Source of the DNA: Actinomadura coerulea
Lineage (GTDB): Bacteria > Actinomycetota > Actinomycetes > Streptosporangiales > Streptosporangiaceae
Length of the DNA: 64,000 nucleotides
NCBI RefSeq assembly: GCF_014208105.1
Contig: NZ_JACHMQ010000001.1
Location: 2,170,001-2,234,000 of the forward strand
Direction: 5' to 3'
Below, piece after piece: positions 28,103 through 36,156 of this stretch; positions within the stretch are counted from its first letter, which is position 1, and every line of letters starts with the position of its first letter. The notes below the pieces were generated by a model. It worked only from the letters and a program-made list of their open reading frames with translations, did no database searches and was not told the DNA's origin. Made by a program: the position numbers and the translations under genes.

Positions 28103-31100
28103 GACGACTTTCTCCAGGGGCCCGTCCCGCGCCCGCCAACGCGGGCCGGGACCCCTCCGCCACCGGTCACCGGCCCTCCCCCGTCCGGGAGGAGGTCGGC
28201 GAGGAGTTCGGCGAGATGGCGCGGCCGGGCGGCGGTGCCCGCCTCGATCTGCGTCCGGCAGGAGAACCCGTCGGCGAGGACCGCCGTCTCCTCACCGGCG
28301 TCCCGCACCGCGGGCCACACGCCCCGCTCGGCGACGGCGGTGGAGACCTCGTAGTGGCCCGCCTCGAAGCCGAAGTTCCCGGCGAGACCGCAGCATCCGG
28401 CGTCCAGCGTCCGCACGTCGACCCCGGCGCGCGCCAGCACGCGCTCGTCGGCGCCGAACCCCATGACGGCGTGCTGGTGGCAGTGCGGCTGGGCGATCGC
28501 GCGGACCTTCGGCCGGTCGAGCCCTGCGACCACGTCGTGCGACGCGCCGGGCGAGACGCCGCCTGACTCCCGCTGGTGCTCGTCGAGCAGCTCGGCGAGG
28601 GTCCGGGTCTGGTCGCGGAGCCGCTTGACGTCGTCCTCCACCGCGTCGCCCTCCATCAGCTCCGGGGCGTCGGCCCGGAAGACCGCGGTGCAGCTGGGCT
28701 CCAGCCCGATCACGGGGACGCCGTCGCGCAGCCGCGGCGCGAGCGCCCGCACGGTGCGGCGCAGCACGCGGGCGGCCGTGCCGAGCTGCCCCGTGGAGAT
28801 CCAGGTCAGGCCGCAGCACAGCGGTACCGGCGGCACCTCGACCCGGTAGCCGGACGCCTCCAGGACGCGGACCGCCGCCTTGCCGATGTGCGGGTGGAAG
28901 TTGTCGGTGAAGGTGTCGGGCCACAGCACCACCCGCCGGCCGCCGCCGCCCGCGGGCCGGCGCCTGAACCAGTCGGTGAACCGCTCGGCGGCGAAGCGCG
29001 GCATCTCCCGGCGCGGGTCGACGCCGCCGATCCGCTTGGCGGCGCGGCCCAGGACGGGGGCGTGCAGCGCGGCGTTCGCGGCGCCCGGCGCGAGCGCGGC
29101 GACGCGGGCCCACAGCGGCAGCCACCCCATGGTGTAGTGCGCGGGCGGCCGGACGCGTCCCTTGTAGTGGTGGGCGAGGAACTCGGCCTTGTAGGTGGCC
29201 ATGTCCACGTTCACGGGGCATTCGCTGCGGCACCCCTTGCACGCCAGGCACAGGTCGAGGGCGTCGCGGACGTCCCGCGACCGCCATCCGTCGGTGATGA
29301 CGGCCGCGCCGCCCGGGCCCGGCACCGCCGGGTCCGGCACGGCGCCGCCGGGCATCCCGCGCATCATCTCCATCAGCAGGCGGGCCCGGCCGCGGGTGGA
29401 GTGCTCCTCCTCCCCCGTCACCCGGTAGCTCGGGCACATGACGCCGCCCGAGGACGCCCGGCACTTGCCGATCCCGACGCAGCGGGCCGCGGCGTGGGTG
29501 AAGCGGTGGTGGTCGTCGGGGAAGGAGAAGTGGGTGCGCGGCTCGGCCGGGTCGTAGGAGACATGGTCGAGGTCGTCGTCCAGCCGGTACGGGTGGACGA
29601 CCTTGCCGGGGTTCATCCGGTTCCCCGGGTCGAAGACCGCCTTGAACCGCTCGAACAGGCGGACCACCTCGTCCCCGAACATGATCGGCAGCAGCTCGCC
29701 GCGGGACTGCCCGTCGCCGTGCTCGCCCGACAGCGACCCGCCGTAGTCCGCGACGAGGCGGGCGGCGCGCTCGGCGAAGCGCCGGTACCCGCCGGCGCCG
29801 CGGTCGTCCTCCAGGTCGAACGGGATGCGGGTGTGCACGCAGCCCTGCCCGAAGTGCCCGTACAGGGAGACGGGGCCGTAGCCGAACTCCTCGATGAGGG
29901 CGCGGAAGTCGCGCAGGTAGTCGCCGAGCCGGCCGGGCGGGACGGCGGCGTCCTCCCAGCCCTCGTGCGTGTCGGACCGTCCCGGCGGATAGGCGGTCGC
30001 GCCGAGGCCCGCCTCGCGCACCTTCCAGAGCAGCTCCTCCTCGCGCGGGTCGTGCACGAAGGTGCAGCGCGGCGGGTTCGGGCCGTTCTCCAGGTCCTCG
30101 ATGAGCGACCGGGCCCTGCCGTCGGCCTCGTCCTTGGTGTCGCCGCCGAAGCGGACCATGAGCCAGCCCGCTCCCTCCGGCATGTCCTTCACCACCCGGG
30201 GCGCGGCGAGGTGGTCGCGCTTGGCCAGGCCGAGGAGCCGCTCATCCATGCCCTCCAGCGCGAGGGGCCGCGACGGCAGGACGCGCGGCACGGCGTCGCC
30301 GGCCTCCGCGATGCCGTCGTAGCCGAGGACGGCGAGCGACTCGAACGCCGGGACCGGCACCAGGCATATCTCCGCGCGCAGCACGGCCACGAGCGTGCCC
30401 TCCGAGCCGACGAGGGCGCGGGCCACGTCGAAGCCCTTCTCCGGCAGCAGCGAGTCCAGGTTGTAGCCGGACACGCGGCGCGGGATGTCGGGGTAGCGGG
30501 TGCGGATCAGCTCCATGCCCTCGTCGCGCAGGTCGCGCAGCGCCCGGTAGATCTCGGCGCGCCGGCCGCCCTCGGCCTGGATCCGCTCGTACTCCTCCTG
30601 CGAGGTCTCGCCGACCCACATCCGCAGCCCGTCGTAGGTCAGCACCTCCAGCCGCACGACGGAGTCGACCATCTTCCCGTAGGCCTGCGCCGACGCGCCG
30701 CACGAGTTGTTGCCGATCATCCCGCCGATCGTGCAGGTGTCGTGGGTGGAGGGCTTGGGCCCCACCATGAGGCGGTGCTCCGCCAGCCGCTCGTTCAGGT
30801 CGTCCAGGCACGCGCCGGGCTCCACGACGGCACGGCGGGCCCGCGGGTCGACCGACACCAGCGCGCGGCAGTACTTGGACCAGTCGACGACCACCGCGTG
30901 GTTGACGCACTGCCCGGCCAGGCTCGTCCCGCCGCCCCGGGACAGGACCGGCACGTCGTGCTCGGCGCAGACCCGGACGGCCTCCGCTCCGGCCTCGACC
31001 GTCCGCGGGACCACCACCCCGATGGGCGGCTGCTGGTAGTTGGACGAGTCGTGGGAGTAGGCGGCCCGGGAGCCGGGATCGAACCGGACCTCGCCGTCCA

Positions 31101-31197
31101 CCCTCGCGGCGAGCGCGCGCCGCAGCGCGGCCTCCCCCCGCGGTGCTTCGGCCGCTCGCCTCTGCTCCCGCCTGGTTCCCTCCGTCGAAACAGCCAT
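28099..31197 (-). CDS. FAD-binding oxidase fused to Fe-S/CCG heterodisulfide-reductase-type domains (D-lactate/2-hydroxyacid dehydrogenase-like)
   Basis: A 1032-residue fusion. An N-terminal PCMH-type FAD domain (PVLSRGGGTSLAGQCVN, GGMIGNNSCGASAQAYGK) is followed by the FAD-linked oxidase C-terminal domain (LYGHFGQGCVHTRI, SGEHGDGQSRGELL, NPGKVVHPY). Two ferredoxin-type Cys groups come next (CVGIGKCRAS...MCPSYR and CLACKGCRSECPVNVD), then two CCG domains (VPLCCGLTW and DAGCCGLAGNFGF). This is the one-polypeptide version of GlcDEF/LldEFG; such proteins oxidise D-lactate, D-2-hydroxyglutarate or similar acids at the membrane side. ATG 31197 begins MAVSTEGTRRE; an upstream start would add 11 residues. 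Confidence 0.92.
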   Translation of the reverse strand: MAVSTEGTRREQRRAAEAPRGEAALRRALAARVDGEVRFDPGSRAAYSHDSSNYQQPPIGVVVPRTVEAGAEAVRVCAEHDVPVLSRGGGTSLAGQCVNHAVVVDWSKYCRALVSVDPRARRAVVEPGACLDDLNERLAEHRLMVGPKPSTHDTCTIGGMIGNNSCGASAQAYGKMVDSVVRLEVLTYDGLRMWVGETSQEEYERIQAEGGRRAEIYRALRDLRDEGMELIRTRYPDIPRRVSGYNLDSLLPEKGFDVARALVGSEGTLVAVLRAEICLVPVPAFESLAVLGYDGIAEAGDAVPRVLPSRPLALEGMDERLLGLAKRDHLAAPRVVKDMPEGAGWLMVRFGGDTKDEADGRARSLIEDLENGPNPPRCTFVHDPREEELLWKVREAGLGATAYPPGRSDTHEGWEDAAVPPGRLGDYLRDFRALIEEFGYGPVSLYGHFGQGCVHTRIPFDLEDDRGAGGYRRFAERAARLVADYGGSLSGEHGDGQSRGELLPIMFGDEVVRLFERFKAVFDPGNRMNPGKVVHPYRLDDDLDHVSYDPAEPRTHFSFPDDHHRFTHAAARCVGIGKCRASSGGVMCPSYRVTGEEEHSTRGRARLLMEMMRGMPGGAVPDPAVPGPGGAAVITDGWRSRDVRDALDLCLACKGCRSECPVNVDMATYKAEFLAHHYKGRVRPPAHYTMGWLPLWARVAALAPGAANAALHAPVLGRAAKRIGGVDPRREMPRFAAERFTDWFRRRPAGGGGRRVVLWPDTFTDNFHPHIGKAAVRVLEASGYRVEVPPVPLCCGLTWISTGQLGTAARVLRRTVRALAPRLRDGVPVIGLEPSCTAVFRADAPELMEGDAVEDDVKRLRDQTRTLAELLDEHQRESGGVSPGASHDVVAGLDRPKVRAIAQPHCHQHAVMGFGADERVLARAGVDVRTLDAGCCGLAGNFGFEAGHYEVSTAVAERGVWPAVRDAGEETAVLADGFSCRTQIEAGTAARPRHLAELLADLLPDGGGPVTGGGGVPARVGGRGTGPWRKSS

Positions 31198-31257
31198 GTC
31201 AGGACGACTAACCCGCCCACCGCGGTTCACTCCTCCGGGCCCGACGCCCGCCCGCGG

Positions 31258-33024
31258 TCAGGCGGCGAGGCGGGAGGCGGCCTCCAGCAGCAGGGCGTGC
31301 ACGAACGCCTGGGGCATGTTGCCGCGCAGCTGCCGCTGCCTGACGTCGTACTCCTCGGAGAACAGGCCGCTGGTCGCGCAGCCCGACCGGGTCCGCTCGA
31401 AGGCGGCGAGGGCGCGGGCGGTGTCGCCCTGGCGCTCCTCGGCGAGGGCGAGGAAGAAGCCGCAGAGGATGAAGGCGCCCTCGGCCACGCCGAGCGGCTC
31501 GTCCCCGACCCGGTACCGGTAGACGAACCCCTCGTCGACGAGGTCCTCGCGCACCGCCCGAAGCGTGGCGGCGGTGCGCGGGTCGTCGCTCGGGAGCGCC
31601 CCCCGCAGCGGCGGGATGAGCAGCGCCGCGTCCACGCGGTCGTCGCCGGGCGCGCGCCTCCACCGGCCCTCCGGGGCCAGCGAGGTCCGGGACGTCTCGG
31701 CGAGGATGGCGTCGGCGAGCGCGGTCCACCGGCCGGCGTCCGCGCGCCCGGCCAGCGTCCGGGCCGCCTGGCGCAGGCCCGCGACGCAGGTCAGGCGCGA
31801 GTGCGTCCACAGGTCGTCGTGGATCTCCCAGATCCCCGCCTCGGGCGCGGTCCAGCGGCGCGCGACCGCCCCGGCCGCGACGCGGGCGGCCTCCACCGCC
31901 TCCGGGTCACGGCGGTCGTGCTCGGCGGCGGCGGACAGCAGCAGCAGCGCCTCCCCCAGCGCGTCCAGCTGGAACTGCTCGCCCGCCTTGTTCCCGAAGA
32001 CCGCCTGGGCGCCGGGGTAGCCGGGCAGGCCGCTGGTGCTCTCGGCCGGCACCGGCCCGCCGGTGACGGTGTAGGCGGGTTTCAGCCGCTCCCCGTCGGC
32101 GAGGACGCGGGCCGACACGAACTCCACGGCGTCGCGCAGCAGGCGGGGCGGGCCGCCGTGGAGGGCGACGGCGCGCCCGGCGAAGCACTGGTCGCGGATC
32201 CAGGCGTAGCGGTAGTCGAAGTTGCGTCCCTCGTTGGAGCGTTCCGGCAGCGCCGTCGTGGCGGCGGCGACCATCCCGCCGCCGGAGGAGGTGAGCCCGG
32301 TGAGGACGGAGTAGGCGAGGCGGGCGTCGCGCGGGGCGATGGTGTCGCGGCAGTCCGGCACGGCCCCGCGCCAGTCCCGCTCCGTGGCCTCCCACAGGCC
32401 GGCGGCGTCCAGCGGGCCGCGGGCCCCGCCTTCGGCGATCTCCAGGACCAGGTCGCGGGTCTCCCCCTCGTCCAGGTCGAAGGCGAGTTCGAGCGCGGGC
32501 CCGCCGTCGGCGCCCTCCCGTACGGCGGCCTCCTCCGCTCCGCGCCAGCGCAGCGAGGCGCCTCCGCCGCCGGCCGTCCAGTCCGGGCCGTCCCGGCGCG
32601 GGTCGCGCATGCGGGGCGCGCCGGGACCGGTGCGGACGTCCAGCAGGGCCCGGACGCGGGAGCGGCCGCGGACGGCCCGGCACGTTCGCAAAATGACCAC
32701 CCGGTCAGGCTCCGCCGGACGGGCGAGGGCCTCGCGGCACTCCAGGATCGCGCCGCCGCCGGTCACCCACCGGCTGTGCCAGATGAGCCCGCGGTCCTCG
32801 TAGTAGCCGCCCCAGACCCACCGCCCGGGAGCGGGCTGCACCACGTACGCGCCTCCGCCGCCGAGCAGTCCCGCGAAGACGGGCGGCGAGTCCCAGGCCG
32901 GGAAGCACATCCACGCGTACTCCCCGTGCGGGCCCACGAGAACGCCGCGTTCACCGTCGGCTATGAGAGCGTAGTCGCGGAGGGCCTTGGGGCGGGAGTC
33001 CTTGGCTCCGAGGTCGTCCAGCAT
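31258..33024 (-). CDS. Glycoside hydrolase family 15 protein (glucoamylase/trehalase-like)
   Basis: A 588-residue cytosolic (alpha/alpha)6-barrel hydrolase. The N-terminal beta-sandwich (IADGERGVLVGPHGEYAWMCFPAWDSPPVF) is followed by the catalytic domain with NFDYRYAWIRDQCF, EAGIWEIHDDLWTHSRL (general acid likely Glu400) and LFSEEYD (general base Glu557 or Glu558), and RGNMPQAFVHALLL at the end. Actinobacterial relatives include trehalases as well as glucan hydrolases, so the substrate is open. The gene ends 60 bases downstream of the FAD oxidase start on the same strand and is preceded by a 297-base spacer containing inverted repeats. Confidence 0.92.
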   Translation of the reverse strand: MLDDLGAKDSRPKALRDYALIADGERGVLVGPHGEYAWMCFPAWDSPPVFAGLLGGGGAYVVQPAPGRWVWGGYYEDRGLIWHSRWVTGGGAILECREALARPAEPDRVVILRTCRAVRGRSRVRALLDVRTGPGAPRMRDPRRDGPDWTAGGGGASLRWRGAEEAAVREGADGGPALELAFDLDEGETRDLVLEIAEGGARGPLDAAGLWEATERDWRGAVPDCRDTIAPRDARLAYSVLTGLTSSGGGMVAAATTALPERSNEGRNFDYRYAWIRDQCFAGRAVALHGGPPRLLRDAVEFVSARVLADGERLKPAYTVTGGPVPAESTSGLPGYPGAQAVFGNKAGEQFQLDALGEALLLLSAAAEHDRRDPEAVEAARVAAGAVARRWTAPEAGIWEIHDDLWTHSRLTCVAGLRQAARTLAGRADAGRWTALADAILAETSRTSLAPEGRWRRAPGDDRVDAALLIPPLRGALPSDDPRTAATLRAVREDLVDEGFVYRYRVGDEPLGVAEGAFILCGFFLALAEERQGDTARALAAFERTRSGCATSGLFSEEYDVRQRQLRGNMPQAFVHALLLEAASRLAA

Positions 33025-33321
33025 GCCCTTCCACTACCCCGGGACCTGCCGTTACTCGGAGTCGAGCGGAGGGGCGATCCTACTGCCCCGGGCTGCCCGT
33101 CCGGGCCGCCTCGCGGGCTGCCGGACGGCTCGGACGACGCCCCGGCCAGGTCCTGTCTCGAAGTGACCTCGGCCACGCGCGCGAACGCGTGGCCTGCCCG
33201 GTGCCGCGAAGCCGGAGGCGAGCGGAACCGGGCAGGCCGTGAAGCGATGGCGCGTTCACCCAGGCCCGGTCACGTTGCGAGCCGCAAGGCGAGCGAAGTG
33301 GGCCGGGTCATTGAAACGCAG
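33025..33321. repeat. Gene-free spacer with nested inverted repeats
   Basis: 297 bases. At 33191-33202 and 33227-33238 are perfect 12-base arms GGCCTGCCCGGT/ACCGGGCAGGCC enclosing GCGAAGCCGGAGGCGAGCGG. A second, looser stem follows (GGCCCGGTCAC near 33264 with GTGGGCCGGGTC near 33300) around a similar core, GCGAGCCGCAAGGCGAGCGAAG. The same GCGAG/GCGAAG core wording recurs beside the terminator at 10390. It separates an ABC exporter operon ending at 33322 from the GH15 gene and could terminate the former. Confidence 0.6.
33191..33238 (-). terminator. Possible hairpin terminator of the ABC-2 exporter operon
   Basis: 12-base perfect stem with a 24-base internal loop, 84 bases beyond the permease stop on the minus strand. 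The loop is long for a simple terminator. Confidence 0.45.
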
Positions 33322-34155
33322 CTAGGCGTCGCGGCGCTTGAGCAGGACGGCGGCGACGGCCAGCAGCACTCCGGTCCAGATCGCGAAGACCCCGTACCCC
33401 TGCCAGGGGGTCAGCAGGTCGTCGGGGCCCTGGCGGGACTTGGCGATCAGCTGGCCGGCCTCGGACGGCAGGTAGGCGTGGATGTGGTCGCCGACGCTGC
33501 CGGGCAGCAGCGTGGCCAGCGGCGCCAGCACCAGCACGAACCCGATGACCCCGGTGATGCCCCCGGCGGGGTGCCGCACGATGGCGCCGATCGCCAGGGC
33601 GAACAGCCCGAGCATCGCCAGGTACAGGCCGCCGCCGATGACGGCGCGCAGCACGCCGTCATCGCCCAGCGACACCTGCACCTTGTCCCCGATGAAGGCC
33701 GAGCCGATGAAGAACGAGACGAACGACACCGCGACGCCGAGGACGAGCACGACCGCGGCGAACACCAGGGCCTTGGCCCACAGCACGGGCAGCCGGCGCG
33801 GCACCGCGAGCAGGCTCGCGCGGATCATGCCGGTGGAGTACTCCGAGGCGATGACCAGCACGCCGAGCACGCAGATGGTCAGCTGACCGAGGAAGAACCC
33901 GCTGCCGAGGATGAAGCCGGTCGGGTCCGCGACGACCGAGGCGCGGTCGGCGGGGGCGGTCTTGTCCCACTGCGCGACGGTGAGGCCCACCAGCAGCGCG
34001 GTGAAGCCGAGGTCCACGACGACGAGCAGGATCAGCGTCCACAGCGTGGACCGCACGGTGCGGATCTTCGTCCACTCCGAGAGCAGCAGCCGGCCGAAGC
34101 CGGGCCGCGGGTGGGCCGCGGGGTCGGCGGCGGGCGTGGCGGTGGCGGTGGTCAT
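33322..34155 (-). CDS. ABC-2 type transporter permease
   Basis: A 277-residue membrane protein with about six transmembrane helices. It opens with the cytoplasmic helix LLLSEWTKIRTVRSTLWTLILL typical of actinomycete ABC-2 permeases, and contains ILGSGFFLGQLTICVLGVLVIASEYSTGMIRASLLAVPRR. It ends in a basic KRRDA tail. The ATG overlaps the ATPase stop (ATGA, complement of 34152-34155). It forms an exporter with that ATPase; substrate unknown, with drug or lipid efflux as the commonest roles in this family. Confidence 0.92.
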   Translation of the reverse strand: MTTATATPAADPAAHPRPGFGRLLLSEWTKIRTVRSTLWTLILLVVVDLGFTALLVGLTVAQWDKTAPADRASVVADPTGFILGSGFFLGQLTICVLGVLVIASEYSTGMIRASLLAVPRRLPVLWAKALVFAAVVLVLGVAVSFVSFFIGSAFIGDKVQVSLGDDGVLRAVIGGGLYLAMLGLFALAIGAIVRHPAGGITGVIGFVLVLAPLATLLPGSVGDHIHAYLPSEAGQLIAKSRQGPDDLLTPWQGYGVFAIWTGVLLAVAAVLLKRRDA

Positions 34156-35126
34156 CGGGTCTCCCCCTCCTCGACGGGGACGGCGCTCGGAGCCGGGACC
34201 GAGTCCGGGGCGGGGGCGGGGGCGCCGCCCCCGCCGTACTCGACGCTGTCGCGGGTCAGTTCCATGAACGCCGACTCCAGCGAGCCGCGGGTCGGGGTGA
34301 GCTCGTGCAGGACGATGCCCTCGGCCGCGGCGAGCTCGCCGACGCGGGGGGCCTCCATGTGGGTCACGTTGAGCAGGCCGTCCCCGTCCGGGAAGGCCTT
34401 GCCGCCCTCGGCGGTGACGAGGTCGGCCAGGCGGGCCGCGTCCGGACTGCGGACGATCACCGCCTTCTCGGTGCTGCGCTCGATGAACTCCTCGGTGGAG
34501 CAGTCCGCGATCAGCCGGCCGCGGCCGATGACGATGAGGTGCTCGGCGGTGACGGCCATCTCGTTCATCAGGTGGCTGGAGACGAACACCGTGCGCCCCT
34601 CGGCGGCGAGCCGCTGCATGAGCGTGCGGATCCAGACGATGCCCTCGGGGTCGAGGCCGTTGACGGGCTCGTCCAGGACGAGCACCGACGGGTCGCCGAG
34701 CAGCGCGGCGGCGATGCCGAGCCGCTGCCCCATGCCGAGCGAGAAGCCGCCGGCGCGCTTGCGGGCCACGCCGGTGAGGCCGACGAGCTCGACCACCTCG
34801 TCGACGCGCTTCCTGCCGATGCCCTGCGTCTGCGCGAGGCACAGCAGGTGGTTGTAGGCGCTGCGGCCGGTGTGCACGGCCCGCGCCTCCAGCAGCGCCC
34901 CGACGACGCGCAGCGGCGCGTGCAGGTCGCGGTAGTGGCGGCCGTGGATCCGGGCGTCCCCGCGGTCCGGCCGGTCCAGGCCGAGCAGCAGCCGCATGGT
35001 GGTCGACTTCCCGGCGCCGTTGGGGCCGAGGAACCCGGTGACCCGCCCGGGGACCACCGTGAACGACAGGTCGTCCACGGCCGTCCTGTCGCCGTAGCGC
35101 TTGGTGAGGTTCTCCGCCTCGATCAT
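34152..35126 (-). CDS. ABC transporter ATP-binding protein (ABC-2/DrrA-like)
   Basis: A 324-residue exporter ATPase. It begins MIEAENLTKRYGDRTAVDDLSF, Walker A is GPNGAGKST at about 36-44, signature FSLGMGQRLGIAAALLG, Walker B VLVLDEPVNGLDPEG. A C-terminal region of about 100 residues has an acidic, Pro-rich tail (GGGGAPAPAPDSVPAPSAVPVEEGE). ATG at 35126 is chosen because conserved sequence starts there; upstream in-frame residues are shadow sequence over the divergent DUF2236 promoter. Coupled to the permease encoded next. Confidence 0.92.
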   Translation of the reverse strand: MIEAENLTKRYGDRTAVDDLSFTVVPGRVTGFLGPNGAGKSTTMRLLLGLDRPDRGDARIHGRHYRDLHAPLRVVGALLEARAVHTGRSAYNHLLCLAQTQGIGRKRVDEVVELVGLTGVARKRAGGFSLGMGQRLGIAAALLGDPSVLVLDEPVNGLDPEGIVWIRTLMQRLAAEGRTVFVSSHLMNEMAVTAEHLIVIGRGRLIADCSTEEFIERSTEKAVIVRSPDAARLADLVTAEGGKAFPDGDGLLNVTHMEAPRVGELAAAEGIVLHELTPTRGSLESAFMELTRDSVEYGGGGAPAPAPDSVPAPSAVPVEEGETR

Positions 35127-35255
35127 GCCTCTCCCGGCGTCTCTCGGTAGTGGTTCCGTGACCGGAATCACACTAGCGCCCCGGCGCGGCGACCGGATCC
35201 TCCTCAGTGCCGATGATCCCGCGCCGCGGGACCGGACGCGCCGCGCCGCGACCCT

Positions 35256-35274
35256 TATTGACCATCTGCCAATA
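35256..35274. promoter_or_regulatory. Inverted repeat between divergent ABC exporter and DUF2236 genes
   Basis: TATTG and CAATA arms flank a 9-base spacer in the 193-base divergent region, 46 bases before the DUF2236 start. AT-rich in a GC-rich setting, it may be a promoter element or TetR-type site. No regulator gene is adjacent. Confidence 0.3.
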
Positions 35275-35319
35275 GTTGCGCGAGGATGGCCGGGCACGAT
35301 CCGACCGCCGGGAGGCGCC

Positions 35320-36156
35320 GTGACCGCCCCGTCCGAGATCACTCCCGACCGCCTCGAGGAGCGCGACGTGCTGCGGACCCTGGCAGCCGAGCCGCTGGTC
35401 GGGCTCGCGGCCGGCCGCGCCCTGCTCATGCAGCTCGCCCACCCGGCCGTGGCGCGCGGCGTCGCCGAGCACAGCGACTTCGCCGAGCGGCCCCTGGCCC
35501 GGCTGTTCGGCACCCTCGACTTCCTGCTGATCGCCACCTTCGGCACGCCGGAGCAGGTCGCGCGCATCGCGGCGAAGGTGCGCGGCATCCACACGGCCGT
35601 GCGCGGCGAGGGCTACTCGGGCAACGACCCGGACCTCCAGCTCTGGGTCAACGCGACCCTCATCGACTCGGCCCTGCACGTCTACGAGCACGTCATGCGG
35701 GGCGGCGATCCCGGCCTGGCCGAGGCCTACTACCGGCAGGCGCGGGTGGTCGCCGAGGTCCTCGGCTGCCCCCTGGAGTCGCAGCCCCCCGACCTCGCCG
35801 CGTTCCGCGCCTACATGGCCGACACGCTCGCCGCCCTGGAGGTCACCGGCACCGCCCGCGAGGTCGCCTCCGCCGTCCTGCGGCCCCGCCGCCTGCGCGC
35901 CCTGGCCCCCGCGCTCGCCGTCTTCCGCCTCCTGACGGCCGCGCTCCTGCCGGACGAGCTGCGGGACCAGTTCGGCCTGCCGTGGACCCCGGCGCGCCGC
36001 CGGACGGCCCACGCGCTCCTGCGGACGGCCGGCCTCGGCCACCGCCTGTCCCCCGCCTGGCTGAGGCGCCCGCCGGAGCCCCTGCTGGTCCGGCTGGCCG
36101 CCTACCGCGTGGACCGGACGCTGTCGGCCCGGCGGGCGCGGCGCCGGGCCTCCTAG
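35320..36156 (+). CDS. DUF2236 / MpaB-family oxygenase
   Basis: A 278-residue helical protein of the MpaB/latex-clearing-protein family. The family core is visible: AGRALLMQLAHPAVARGVAEHSDF (with the haem-ligand His region), GYSGNDPDLQLWVNATLIDSALHVYEHVM and a downstream YMADTLAALEV. Characterised members are haem b oxygenases cleaving isoprenoid polymers or acting in mycophenolic acid synthesis; the role here is unknown. GTG at 35320 has GGAGG 5 bases upstream. Its TAG overlaps the TAG of the convergent helicase gene (CTAG at 36153-36156). Confidence 0.85.
   Translation: MTAPSEITPDRLEERDVLRTLAAEPLVGLAAGRALLMQLAHPAVARGVAEHSDFAERPLARLFGTLDFLLIATFGTPEQVARIAAKVRGIHTAVRGEGYSGNDPDLQLWVNATLIDSALHVYEHVMRGGDPGLAEAYYRQARVVAEVLGCPLESQPPDLAAFRAYMADTLAALEVTGTAREVASAVLRPRRLRALAPALAVFRLLTAALLPDELRDQFGLPWTPARRRTAHALLRTAGLGHRLSPAWLRRPPEPLLVRLAAYRVDRTLSARRARRRAS

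Noticed and set aside
28576..34857. A 2093-codon open frame on the plus strand
   Set aside because: It lies opposite well-supported minus-strand genes (FAD oxidase, GH15, ABC pair), is Arg/Gly/Ala/Val-rich without any domain, and arises from third-position GC bias.
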